In this document: positions 8,116-15,688 of the stretch, piece by piece
Layout of the letters: the number at the start of each line of letters is the position of its first letter
How positions within the stretch are numbered: position 1 is the stretch's first letter
Origin: Streptomyces sp. YIM 98790
Lineage (GTDB): Bacteria; Actinomycetota; Actinomycetes; Streptomycetales; Streptomycetaceae
Direction of reading: 5' to 3'
Assembly: GCF_011421595.1 (NCBI RefSeq)
Contig: NZ_WTLH01000056.1
Coordinates: forward strand, 1 to 32,849
DNA length: 32,849 nt
Program-made: the position numbers and the translations under genes
The notes under the pieces: generated by a model
What the model was told of the DNA's origin: nothing
Databases searched by the model: none
What the model saw: only the letters and a program-made list of their open reading frames with translations

Positions 8116-9156
8116 TCAGCGGAGCGGAGCCGTGCTGTCGCGGACGACCAGGGTGGTGGCCAGTTCGATGCGGGGACTCTCCGGCTCGTCACCGTTCAGC
8201 AGCCGGACGAGCGTCCGCAGCGCGCTGCCGCCCATCTCCTTGAGCGGCTGGCGCACGGTCGTCAGGGCCGGGGAGACCCAGCGGGCCTCGGGCAGATCGT
8301 CGAAGCCGACGACGCTGATGTCGTCCGGTACCCGCAGCCCCGCCGCCGAGATGGCCTCGTAGCCGCCGATGGCCATGTGGTCGGAGCAGATGAACAGCGC
8401 CGTCGGCGGTTCGGGCAGGGCGAGCAGGGCCCGCACCTGTTCCGCGCCGCTGGCCCGGTCGTAGGTGCCGTTCCTGATCAGCCCGGACGCCGGGACCAGG
8501 CCCGCCGCCGCCATGGCCGAGTGGTAGCCGGCGGTGCGGGCCCGCGCGTAGAGGTGGTCCGGCGGGCCGGTCACCAGCGCGATGCGCCGGTGCCCGCGCT
8601 CCAGCAGATGGGTGGTCGCCTCGTAGGCGCCGGCCCAGTTCGTGGTGCCGACCGAGACCACGTCGGGCGGCGGGTCGCTGAGCGGATCGATGACCACGCA
8701 GGGCACATCGGCCTGTCTGAGGCGGGCGAGCTGGCCCGGGGCCGGTTCGACCAGGCCGAGCACCACGCCCTCGGAGTCGCGCTCCAGGACGCGGTCCACC
8801 CAGTCCTGTCCCCCGTGACCGTTGCCCGCGTTGGGGGCGGAGCCGGCCGACCGCGCCACATGGATCGCCACGTGCACCTTGGCCTCGTACGCCGCCGCCT
8901 CCATGCCGCTGGCGACACTCGCCGGCCACGACCCGTCGAGCCCGCTCATCACCAGGTCGACGGTGCGGACGGCCGGGTCGAGCGAGGCGCCCCGGCGGAC
9001 ATAGCGGTGGCGGCGCAGCGCGGAGTCAACCCGGGCGCGGGTGTCCCGCGAGACGTCGTCCCGGCCGTTCAGGACCTTGGACACGGTGGAGACCGACACG
9101 CCGGCGGTCTCGGCGATCTGGGCGAGCGTGGCGCGCTGCGTGCTCGTACCGGTCAC
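8116..9156 (-). CDS. LacI/GalR-family transcriptional regulator (LacI 2)
   Basis: Predicted 346-residue sugar-responsive repressor. The helix-turn-helix is seen at about residues 9-30 (TLAQIAETAGVSVSTVSKVL, then NGRDDVSRDTRARV), followed by a LacI-type sensor domain with DLVMSGLD, VVLGLVEP, RRIALVTGPPDH, ALFICSDHMAIGGYEAI and DDISVVGFDDLPEA. GTG 9156 (VTGTSTQRATL) gives a normal length. Its ribosome site is only moderate (AGAGAG), so GTG 9180 is a possible alternative start. The gene is divergent from the ThuA 3 / oxidoreductase pair and its stop is followed by a hairpin and the ThuA 2 promoter. CGAA-type palindromes at 7933, 9255 and 9359 surround it, so I infer that it controls both ThuA arms and itself. 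The inducer is unknown, though a disaccharide or keto-sugar would fit the neighbours. Confidence 0.9.
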   Translation of the reverse strand: MTGTSTQRATLAQIAETAGVSVSTVSKVLNGRDDVSRDTRARVDSALRRHRYVRRGASLDPAVRTVDLVMSGLDGSWPASVASGMEAAAYEAKVHVAIHVARSAGSAPNAGNGHGGQDWVDRVLERDSEGVVLGLVEPAPGQLARLRQADVPCVVIDPLSDPPPDVVSVGTTNWAGAYEATTHLLERGHRRIALVTGPPDHLYARARTAGYHSAMAAAGLVPASGLIRNGTYDRASGAEQVRALLALPEPPTALFICSDHMAIGGYEAISAAGLRVPDDISVVGFDDLPEARWVSPALTTVRQPLKEMGGSALRTLVRLLNGDEPESPRIELATTLVVRDSTAPLR

Positions 9157-9254
9157 GGTCCCGCTCTCTGTTCTCCCGACACTTTTCGCATACTGTAGCC
9201 CTCCCAACAGGGCTTTCCTAACGTCTGCCGCAGGACGTCGGCACCTTGCGTCAC

Positions 9255-9264
9255 CGAAGCTTCG
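9255..9264. promoter_or_regulatory. CGAAGCTTCG palindrome upstream of LacI 2
   Basis: A perfect 10-bp palindrome, enclosed by TTGCG (9246-9250) and CGCAA (9263-9267), lies about 100 bp before the LacI 2 start in the divergent region. It shares the CGAA/TTCG half-sites with 7933-7944 and 9359-9370, which suggests autoregulation. Confidence 0.5.
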
Positions 9265-9323
9265 CAAAGACCAGGAAACCGGAACAAATCAGCGGGTCGC
9301 CGAAGAGGTGTCCGCCGGAGCTC

Positions 9324-9370
9324 TTGACGCCCCTCACCGGGAGCGCCAAGCTTCCCTATCGAAGTTTCGA
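9324..9370 (+). promoter_or_regulatory. Promoter and operator of the ThuA 3 / oxidoreductase unit
   Basis: TTGACG at 9324-9329 matches a -35 box and recalls the one before ThuA 2; the -10 box is weak (AAGCTT after 18 nt). TCGAAGTTTCGA at 9359-9370 has 5-bp arms around GT and lies just downstream, about 50 bp before the ATG at 9420. The shared layout with the ThuA 2 promoter supports control by one repressor, most likely LacI 2. Confidence 0.5.
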
Positions 9371-9419
9371 AAACGTGGCCCCGACGTGTACCGGCGACCT
9401 GTGACGGAGAGGGCTCGAC

Positions 9420-10193
9420 ATGGCAGCGACACATTCGTCACCGGGGACGCTGCGGGTCACGGTCTGGAACGAGGGCCGCCACGAGCAGCTCCGCGGCGAG
9501 GTCGCCGCCAGATATCCGCGCGGCATCCACGGCGCCATCGCCGAGGGCATCACGGAGCACCTGGGCGAGAGCGTGCTGCTGCGGACCGCCACGCTGGACG
9601 AGCCCGAGCACGGGCTGACCGAGACGGTGCTCGACGAGACGGACGTCCTGACCTGGTGGGGGCATCTGGCGCACCGCGAGGTCTCCGACGAGGTGGTGGA
9701 GCGGGTGCGCCGGCGGGTTCTCGCCGGGATGGGCCTGATCGTGCTGCACTCCGCGCACTGGTCGAAGATCTTCACCCGGATGATGGGCACCACCTGCACC
9801 CTGCGCTGGCGCGCCGCGGGCGACCGGGAACTGGTCTGGACGGTCGCCCCCTCCCACCCCATCGCCGCCGGGGTTCCGCACCCCCTCGTCATCGAACAGC
9901 AGGAGATGTACGGGGAGTTCTTCGACATCCCGGCCCCCGACGAGCTGGTCTTCCTCAGCTCCTTCAGCGGCGGCGAGGTCTTCCGCAGCGGCTGCACCTT
10001 CCGCCGCGGCAAGGGCAGGATCTTCTACTTCAGCCCCGGCGACCAGGACTACCCCGTCTACCACCACCCGGATGTGCGCCGGGTCATCGCCAACGCCGTG
10101 CGCTGGGCCGCCCCCGCCCCCGAGGCCGCCCGGGAGAAGCCGAAGCTGATCCACAGCGAGACGGGCTGGTTCGTCGCCGGCGGCCGGGCGTGA
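9420..10193 (+). CDS. ThuA-family sugar-utilisation protein (ThuA 3)
   Basis: Predicted 257-residue cytoplasmic ThuA protein, close to the length of rhizobial trehalose-utilisation ThuA. Supporting motifs are [10 protein letters not shown] at the start, [28 protein letters not shown] and [26 protein letters not shown] near the end. ATG 9420 is preceded by GGAGAGG. The Gfo/Idh/MocA oxidoreductase starts 5 nt after its stop, so the two are co-transcribed and probably translationally coupled. In rhizobia ThuA and the oxidoreductase ThuB together convert trehalose and related disaccharides to 3-keto derivatives; the same pairing here makes that the best working hypothesis. The actual sugar cannot be deduced, and no transporter lies in the window. 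Confidence 0.9.
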   Translation: MAATHSSPGTLRVTVWNEGRHEQLRGEVAARYPRGIHGAIAEGITEHLGESVLLRTATLDEPEHGLTETVLDETDVLTWWGHLAHREVSDEVVERVRRRVLAGMGLIVLHSAHWSKIFTRMMGTTCTLRWRAAGDRELVWTVAPSHPIAAGVPHPLVIEQQEMYGEFFDIPAPDELVFLSSFSGGEVFRSGCTFRRGKGRIFYFSPGDQDYPVYHHPDVRRVIANAVRWAAPAPEAAREKPKLIHSETGWFVAGGRA

Positions 10194-10198
10194 CGGGT

Positions 10199-11335
10199 AT
10201 GAGCGGCGGGCGGGCCTTCGCCACCGTGGCGGACCACGGGGAACCGCTCCGGGTCGTCGTGGTGGGTGCCGGCGCCATGGCACGGGTCTGGCTGCGGGCC
10301 GTGCTGGCCTCCCCCGATGTCGCCCTGGCCGGTGTCGTCGACCTCGACGCCGCCGAGGCCGCGAAGGCCGTCGAGGAGACGGGCGCCTCCGGCGTGCCGA
10401 CCGGGACGAGCCTGACCGCGCTCGCCCCGGCGGCCCGGCCCGACGCCGTGATCGACGTGACCGTTCCCGAGTCGCACCTGCCCGTCACCCTGGAGGCCCT
10501 CGGGCTCGGCCTGCCCGTCCTCGGCGAGAAGCCGGCCGCCGCCACGCTCCCGGACGCGCTGCGCCTGGCCGCCGCGGCCGAACTCGCCGGCCTGCTGTTC
10601 ATGGTCAGCCAGTCCCGCCGCTACCACCCGCACCTGTTCACCCTCAAGCAGCAGGCCGGCCGGCTGGGCCGGCTCGGCATCCTCACCACCGAGTTCTTCC
10701 GGGCGCCGCGCTTCGGTGGCTTCCGCGACGCCATGGACCACCCGCTGCTGCTCGACATGGCGATACACCCGTTCGACACCGCCCGCTGGCTCCTGGACGC
10801 CGAGCCGGTGTCGGTCCGCTGCGAGGAGTACAACCCCTCCTGGAGCTGGTACGCCGGGGCCGCCTCCGCCACCGCCGTCTTCGAGATGACCGGCGGCATC
10901 CGCTACGTCTACACCGGCAGCTGGTGCAGCCCCGGCCTGCAGACCTCCTGGAACGGGGCCTGGCGGCTCAGCGGCGAACACGGCTCCGCGACCTGGGACG
11001 GCGGGCATCCCCCGGCCGTCGAGACGGAGGAGCCCGGGGACGCGCCCGCGGAAGCCGCGGCCGGCGCTCCGGCCGTGGAGCGGGGGGTGGCCGGCTCCCT
11101 GGCCGAGTTCGTGCACGCGCTGCGCACCGGCACCGTGCCCATGGGTGAGATCCACGACAACGTCATGAGCCTCGCCATGGTCACGGCGGCCCTGGAGTCC
11201 GCGCGCACGGACCGGCGGGTCCGCATCGACGACCTGCTCGGCGCCGCCCTCGCCGAGGCCATCGCCTCCTCCCCGGGGCCGGAGGCCGGCCTCCTCCGCT
11301 CCCGGCGCACCGCCCGCCCGGCACCCGCGGCCTGA
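10199..11335 (+). CDS. Gfo/Idh/MocA-family oxidoreductase (ThuB-like partner)
   Basis: Predicted 378-residue NAD(P)-dependent sugar dehydrogenase. An N-terminal Rossmann fold shows VVVVGAGAMARVW (about 19-31) and the family signature GEKP (109-112, Lys111 expected at the active site). DMAIHPFDTARWLL near residue 186-199 carries the conserved His in the C-terminal alpha/beta domain. ATG 10199 follows the ThuA 3 stop by 5 nt; GTG 10190, overlapping that stop, is an alternative start. The same frame is open back to 9041, but that part overlaps ThuA 3 and is noise. Residues about 285-302 form a Glu/Ala/Pro-rich loop. Members oxidise inositols, glucose or disaccharides, and the ThuA neighbour suggests 3-keto-sugar formation. 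Confidence 0.92.
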   Translation: MSGGRAFATVADHGEPLRVVVVGAGAMARVWLRAVLASPDVALAGVVDLDAAEAAKAVEETGASGVPTGTSLTALAPAARPDAVIDVTVPESHLPVTLEALGLGLPVLGEKPAAATLPDALRLAAAAELAGLLFMVSQSRRYHPHLFTLKQQAGRLGRLGILTTEFFRAPRFGGFRDAMDHPLLLDMAIHPFDTARWLLDAEPVSVRCEEYNPSWSWYAGAASATAVFEMTGGIRYVYTGSWCSPGLQTSWNGAWRLSGEHGSATWDGGHPPAVETEEPGDAPAEAAAGAPAVERGVAGSLAEFVHALRTGTVPMGEIHDNVMSLAMVTAALESARTDRRVRIDDLLGAALAEAIASSPGPEAGLLRSRRTARPAPAA

Positions 11336-11644
11336 CCCCCGGCGGGCGGCGCACACGCGGCAGGGGCGCGTCCCCTCCCCGGGTCCCGGTGTGGCACACC
11401 ACGCCGACGTCGCTCACCACGCTGCGGCGGCAGCCGGCATCCAGCAGGCCGCCGGACCGTACCTCCACGGAGAAGCCGGCGGGAAGCCGGGCGGGGTTGC
11501 GGCACGCCGCGACGGGCCGCGCGTGCGGGTGTGCCATGAGGGCGGTGTCGGTCCGTGGGGGTTCCCGGCCGGACGCCGGGCCGCATATGCTCGCCGGCCG
11601 GCGGACTCCGGCCGTGGAGCCGCCCCGGATGGAGGGTGGTTCCC
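11336..11644. other. Intergenic region without a convincing gene
   Basis: These 309 bases follow the oxidoreductase gene. A small hairpin AGGGG-N5-CCCCT at 11362-11376 may help terminate that operon, but it is short. A minus-strand open frame reaching 11537 reads protein-like in part, but has no ribosome site and overlaps the oxidoreductase end. CATATGCT near 11582 may be a -10 element for the 46-residue protein, and GGAGGG before 11645 is its ribosome site. Confidence 0.4.
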
Positions 11645-11785
11645 ATGGATCAGCGGCACGTACACGTGCGGATACGCCGGGACCTGGCGGTCTCGGACGA
11701 CGGCGAGCTTGTCGAGCGCTACGCCTGCCGGTGCGGCGCCTCCTGGACGAAGACGTACGGCGACACCGGCCCGGGGCGGGAGTGA
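11645..11785 (+). CDS. Small conserved-looking protein with a CxC motif
   Basis: Predicted 46-residue protein starting MDQRHVHVRIRRDL and containing YACRCGASW. ATG 11645 has a strong GGAGGG 8 nt upstream. The charged first half followed by a Cys-x-Cys and an aromatic resembles small actinobacterial hypothetical proteins, perhaps with half of a metal-binding knuckle. I do not recognise a function. Its last five codons and stop form the left arm of a perfect terminator hairpin shared with the convergent heat-shock gene. Chance coding is possible, but ribosome site, size and terminator together favour a gene. Confidence 0.6.
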   Translation: MDQRHVHVRIRRDLAVSDDGELVERYACRCGASWTKTYGDTGPGRE

Positions 11786-11805
11786 GCCGTCACTCCCGCC
11801 CCGGG
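11770..11805. terminator. Bidirectional hairpin between small ORF and hsp20
   Basis: CCCGGGGCGGGAGTGA (11770-11785) pairs perfectly with TCACTCCCGCCCCGGG (11790-11805): a 16-bp stem with a 4-nt GCCG loop. The left arm includes the stop codon of the small ORF; the right arm lies 12 nt beyond the hsp20 stop. The position fits a terminator for both convergent genes. Confidence 0.85.
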
Positions 11806-11817
11806 CGGGCGCGGCTG

Positions 11818-12309
11818 TCAGGCGATGTCGCCGCCCCCGGCCCGCCGGTGCCCGCCGATCTCGATCTTGCGGCGCCGGCTCTCCTCGCTCTTCGGGATGC
11901 GGACGGTGAGGATGCCGTCACTGAGGTCGGCGTCGATCCTGTCGGCGTCGATGCCCGGCGGCAGTGAGCTGCGGTAGGAGAACTTCCCGGTGCGGCGGCT
12001 CAGCACCTTGCCGCGCCGCTCCTCGCTCAGCTCACCGCTGATGAGCAGCTCGTCGCCCTCGACTTCGATGTCGATGTTCTCCGCGGGCACGCCGGGCAGC
12101 TCCGCCCGCACCACGTACGCGTTCTCCTCCTCTTCCTCCTCTGCCATGGGCATCCAGGCTCCGGCGGCGGCAGCGGGAGCAGCGGCCTGTTCCAGCAGCC
12201 TGCCCATCTCTGTCCACATGTTCTCGAACTCGTGGAAGGGGTCCCAGGACGTCAGCGGCGGCCGGCCCCGTTCCTCGAGGCCGCGCCCACGGCGGATCGG
12301 CAGAGCCAT
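11818..12309 (-). CDS. Hsp20 / alpha-crystallin small heat-shock protein
   Basis: Predicted 163-residue ATP-independent chaperone that holds unfolding proteins in oligomers. The N-terminal arm contains SWDPFHEFENMWTEMGRLLE, then an Ala-rich stretch and an acidic run of six Glu. The alpha-crystallin domain covers about residues 62-148 (AYVVRAELPGVPAENIDIEV, FSYRSSLPPGID) with the family signature DGILTVRIPK near its end. The length is typical of bacterial Hsp20. ATG 12309 has GGGAGGAC upstream. I see no HspR-type inverted repeat before it, so its stress control is not evident. It stands alone, convergent with the 46-residue protein. Confidence 0.95.
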   Translation of the reverse strand: MALPIRRGRGLEERGRPPLTSWDPFHEFENMWTEMGRLLEQAAAPAAAAGAWMPMAEEEEEENAYVVRAELPGVPAENIDIEVEGDELLISGELSEERRGKVLSRRTGKFSYRSSLPPGIDADRIDADLSDGILTVRIPKSEESRRRKIEIGGHRRAGGGDIA

Positions 12310-12483
12310 GGCTGTCCTCCCTTCACCTGCAGTGCTGTCGTCGGTCAGGGTCGCTCCGCGGGGCGGGTAACCGGAACCGGCCGCGCTAACCGGGGACGGC
12401 GGGTACGGGCCGGCCGGTCAGGAGGCGGTGCAACCGCCGAGGCCGGGCCACTCCCACCGGCCGTTGGTCGTGGTGGTGAAGCG

Positions 12484-12526
12484 GGCGGTCGCCCCGACCG
12501 GCCGGGGACCGGCCGGGGCGACCGCC
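12484..12526 (-). terminator. Terminator of the GH51-GH43 operon
   Basis: GGCGGTCGCCCCG (12484-12496) pairs perfectly with CGGGGCGACCGCC (12514-12526), and CCGG pairs extend the stem inwards after a one-base mismatch. The hairpin begins 23 nt past the GH43 stop at 12549 on the minus strand. Confidence 0.8.
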
Positions 12527-12548
12527 TGCCGAAGAGGCGGGAGAGCGC

Positions 12549-15500
12549 TCAGTGCTTGCTGACTCTGAGCTTCACCGTCGTCGAGGAGGTGGCGTGGTTG
12601 CTGTCACCGTCGTAGCGGACGGTCAGCTGCCACCTGCCGGAGCCCAGGGTGGCGGAATCGATGGCGATGGTGGCGCGCCCCTCCGAGAGCGTTCCGCGGC
12701 CCACCTCCAGGTCGCCGCCCGAGAGAATCCGGACGGTGCCCGTCGGGGTGACCGGGCCACCGGTCACCTCCACCACGGCCGAGACCTCCCCGCCCGGCTT
12801 GACCGTGCCGCGGGTGAGCGCGGCGGTCGTCGTGGTCGGGTCGAGCTGCTCGCGCGGGACGGTGATGCTGTTGGTCCGCTCGGCATGGCCCGCCCGGTCG
12901 ACGGCCCGGTAGTGCACGGTCGTGGCCACGTCGCCGAAGGTCAGCGGCGAGGTGTAGACCGTCCAGGAGGTGTCCGTGCCGAGGCGGTACTCGACGCGCG
13001 CGACGCCGGAGGTGTCGTCGGCCGCCGCGATGGTGACGCGCCGGTCCGGGCCGTCCCACACGGCCCGGCTCACCGGTGCGCGCGTGTCGACCGCGATGTC
13101 CCGGGTGACCGGGTCCGACACATTGCCGCTGAGGTCCCTCGCCCGGGCCAGGACGGTGTGCCGGCCGTCGGTCAGCTCGGCGGTCGCCTCCGCTCCCTCG
13201 GTGGGCGTCCAGGTGGTGCCGCCGTCGGCCGAGAGTTCCACCCGTTGCACCCCGGTCTCGTCGGCGGCGGTCGCCCGGACGGTGACCGGGACGGTGAACC
13301 AGCCGTCGGGGCCCCCGGGCTCGGCGGGTGCCGTGCCCAGCTCCACGGTCGGGTCCGCGGCGTCGGTGACGGTCACCTCCGCCACGGCCCGGAGCCGCTG
13401 CCCCTGCAGCACGCCCTCGACCTGGAACGAGCCCCATGAGGCGTACTGCTCCGGTGCCACCTCGGCCCACTCGACGGCGGTGGCGCGGGTCGAGCCGTCG
13501 GCGTAGGTGACCTGCACCGTGGCGGGCAGGACGGGTGCGGTGCCCTGCCGGGTCCGCACCTCGGCCGGTGCCGCGCTCTGGGCCAGCAGGTCCGGCTGGA
13601 GCGCGGCGCGCAGGGCGTCGAGTTCGGTCTGGGTGAGGGGGATGACCGTGCCGTGCCGCGGGCTGCGCGGCAGCTCCGTCCCGGGGACGGAGGTCCACGA
13701 GCCCGAGGCGATGTCGTCGGTGGTGAAGGCCATGTATCCCTGGCCGCCGTGGTAGCTGGGCTGGTCGATGAGCATGTGCCAGCGTCCGGGCACCGTGTTG
13801 TCGCGGAACACCGTGGGGCCTTCGCCGCCGGTGAACGTTCCGCCCCACGGGTTGGGCTGGCCCACGCCGACGCGTTCGGCGACCAGCGACCACGGCGAGG
13901 AGGACGCGGTCGGCAGCGACCCCGTCACGACGGCCATGAGGTCGGCGGACTTCTCCTGCCGGACCGTCATGGACGCCTCGTCCTTGATGAACCGGTAGAA
14001 GGTGTCGCCGTCGCGGACCACGGTGGCGTCGATCATGCCCCGGCCGGTGCCCCGCTGCACGTCGACCCAGGGCCTGGCCTCGCTGAAGGTGCGGAAGTCA
14101 CGCGTGGTGGCGTACATCATCCGGTTGTAGGAGGTCCGGAAGTCGCGGGAGTCCACGTCGGTCGTCGGGTAGAGGTTGGAGGCCCAGTAGACGACGTACT
14201 GGCCGGACGCCTCGTCCCAGAACGCCTCGGGCGCCCAGGTGTTGCCCGCGAAGTCGGAGGAGACCTTGACCATGCGCTGCTCCGACCAGGTGACCAGGTC
14301 GGTGGACTCCCACACCGCCAGGTACTTGCTGCCCGACTCCTGCGCCTCGCTGAAGTTGTTGCCGCCGTAGATCTTCAGGTCGGTGGCGAGCAGGTAGAAC
14401 TTGTCGCCCCCGGGGGAGCGGATGAGGAACGGGTCGCGCAGGCCGCGCTCGCCCTGCTCCGAGGTGAGCACGGGCCGGCCGTCGTTCAGCTCGTCCCAGG
14501 CCATCGGGTCGTTCCCCCGCGAGGCGGCGAAGTAGATCTTCTCGCCGTCGTCGGTGCTCTCACCGGCGAAGTACGGGAAGACGTACGCCTCGTGATCCTC
14601 GGGTGCCGGGCGCGGAAGCACGGTGACCGGGATGGTTCTGGTGGCGGTGGCGCCGGCCAGGGAGGCGGTGACGGTCAGGCCGACCGTCACCGCCTCGCTG
14701 CCGTGCGGGGGGCGGGTGACGTCGCCGGTGGCGGTCACCACGGACTCGTCGGCCGACTGCCAGCTGAGCTCGGCGCCGTAGGCGCCGGACGTGGGCAGGG
14801 TGAGGTTCTCCCGCACCCCGTCGGCGTCGACCAGGGCGACGGCGTCGGCCGCCTCCTGCGCCTTCGACGCGACGCGCGCGGTGACCTCGCTCCCGCTCAG
14901 CGCCCGGTCGTAGATCCGGAAGTCGCGCAGGGTTCCCTTGAACGATTCGTCCGCGGCGTAGGCCGAGCGGCCCAGCCAGTTGTGGGTGGAGGTGCCGTCG
15001 GGTTCGCCGATGGCACCGGGTGTGGAGGTGATGTCCGTGTTCTCGGCGACGAGGGTGCCGTCCACGTAGAGCTTCGCCGTTCCGGGCGACTCCGTGCTGC
15101 CGCCCCGGACGGTGTAGGTGACGTGCTTCCAGACCTCGGCCGGCAGCGCCGTGGGCGCTGTCGCGCTCTGCTCGGAGTGGTAGCCGCTCTCGGCCATGGC
15201 GCCGCGCAGTCTGCCGTCGCTGTCCGAGCCGGTCACGAACAGGTAGCCGTCGCCGTCGGGGAAGCTCTGCTCGTTGCCCAGGGTGAACATGAACCAGTTT
15301 CCGGTCAGGTCGGCGGCGACCGAGACGTCGAAGTCCACGGTCACCTCCTCCAGCCCGGCGAGCAGGGAATCCGGCAGCTCGATGGCGTTGCCGGTGCTCG
15401 CCGCGCCGCCGGAGAAGCCGAAGCCCTCGCCGGAGCGCCAGGTGGCCGGGCCCTTCACGGTGCCGTGCCGGCCGTTCCCGGAGGCGTCGGCGGCCCGGGT

Positions 15501-15683
15501 GCCCTCCGTCTCGTCGAGCCGGTACCAGGCCAGCAGGCCCGGGTCCGCCGCTTCGGCCGCTTCGGCCGCTTCGGCCGTTCCGGCCGCGTGAGAGGGTGCC
15601 GCGGCGACGGTGAGCCCGCCGGCGACCAGGGCGGCGCTCAGCAGTGTGCCGACGCCTGCGCGTACGCGCGTGGTGTTGGTCAT
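12549..15683 (-). CDS. Secreted GH43-family glycoside hydrolase with LamG and Ig-like domains
   Basis: Predicted 1044-residue exported enzyme, probably an arabinan- or arabinoxylan-active arabinosidase. Modules: signal peptide (1-33, ending APSHAA); LamG/concanavalin domain (about 46-268); an Ig-like domain of the atrophied bacterial type (about 275-356); GH43 five-bladed propeller (about 365-690); a group-4-like Ig domain (about 715-790); and two or three further Ig-like domains to the end. GH43 features are GLRDPFLIRSP (Asp417), NTWAPEAFWDE, RGMIDATVV (Asp552, likely pKa modulator) and GGEGPTVF (Glu, likely acid). ATG 15683 follows the GH51 stop by 5 nt, so the genes are coupled. The open frame continues upstream through GH51 in another phase and is not coding there. 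Three EAA repeats follow the signal peptide. The exact linkage specificity is not readable. Confidence 0.9.
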   Translation of the reverse strand: MTNTTRVRAGVGTLLSAALVAGGLTVAAAPSHAAGTAEAAEAAEAADPGLLAWYRLDETEGTRAADASGNGRHGTVKGPATWRSGEGFGFSGGAASTGNAIELPDSLLAGLEEVTVDFDVSVAADLTGNWFMFTLGNEQSFPDGDGYLFVTGSDSDGRLRGAMAESGYHSEQSATAPTALPAEVWKHVTYTVRGGSTESPGTAKLYVDGTLVAENTDITSTPGAIGEPDGTSTHNWLGRSAYAADESFKGTLRDFRIYDRALSGSEVTARVASKAQEAADAVALVDADGVRENLTLPTSGAYGAELSWQSADESVVTATGDVTRPPHGSEAVTVGLTVTASLAGATATRTIPVTVLPRPAPEDHEAYVFPYFAGESTDDGEKIYFAASRGNDPMAWDELNDGRPVLTSEQGERGLRDPFLIRSPGGDKFYLLATDLKIYGGNNFSEAQESGSKYLAVWESTDLVTWSEQRMVKVSSDFAGNTWAPEAFWDEASGQYVVYWASNLYPTTDVDSRDFRTSYNRMMYATTRDFRTFSEARPWVDVQRGTGRGMIDATVVRDGDTFYRFIKDEASMTVRQEKSADLMAVVTGSLPTASSSPWSLVAERVGVGQPNPWGGTFTGGEGPTVFRDNTVPGRWHMLIDQPSYHGGQGYMAFTTDDIASGSWTSVPGTELPRSPRHGTVIPLTQTELDALRAALQPDLLAQSAAPAEVRTRQGTAPVLPATVQVTYADGSTRATAVEWAEVAPEQYASWGSFQVEGVLQGQRLRAVAEVTVTDAADPTVELGTAPAEPGGPDGWFTVPVTVRATAADETGVQRVELSADGGTTWTPTEGAEATAELTDGRHTVLARARDLSGNVSDPVTRDIAVDTRAPVSRAVWDGPDRRVTIAAADDTSGVARVEYRLGTDTSWTVYTSPLTFGDVATTVHYRAVDRAGHAERTNSITVPREQLDPTTTTAALTRGTVKPGGEVSAVVEVTGGPVTPTGTVRILSGGDLEVGRGTLSEGRATIAIDSATLGSGRWQLTVRYDGDSNHATSSTTVKLRVSKH

Positions 15684-15688
15684 GGCGA

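Noticed and set aside
9041..10198. Upstream part of the oxidoreductase frame
   Set aside because: It overlaps LacI 2 and ThuA 3 in other frames and shows no domain; the Rossmann fold begins only after 10199.
11181..11537. Minus-strand 118-residue open frame with a partly protein-like start
   Set aside because: No ribosome site, low-complexity second half, and overlap with the end of the oxidoreductase gene.
12418..12483. Minus-strand stretch ending FTTTTNGRWEWPGLGG, looking like a protein C-terminus
   Set aside because: It lies beyond the GH43 stop, its frame runs through the terminator hairpin and no start or ribosome site is visible; too short to call a remnant.
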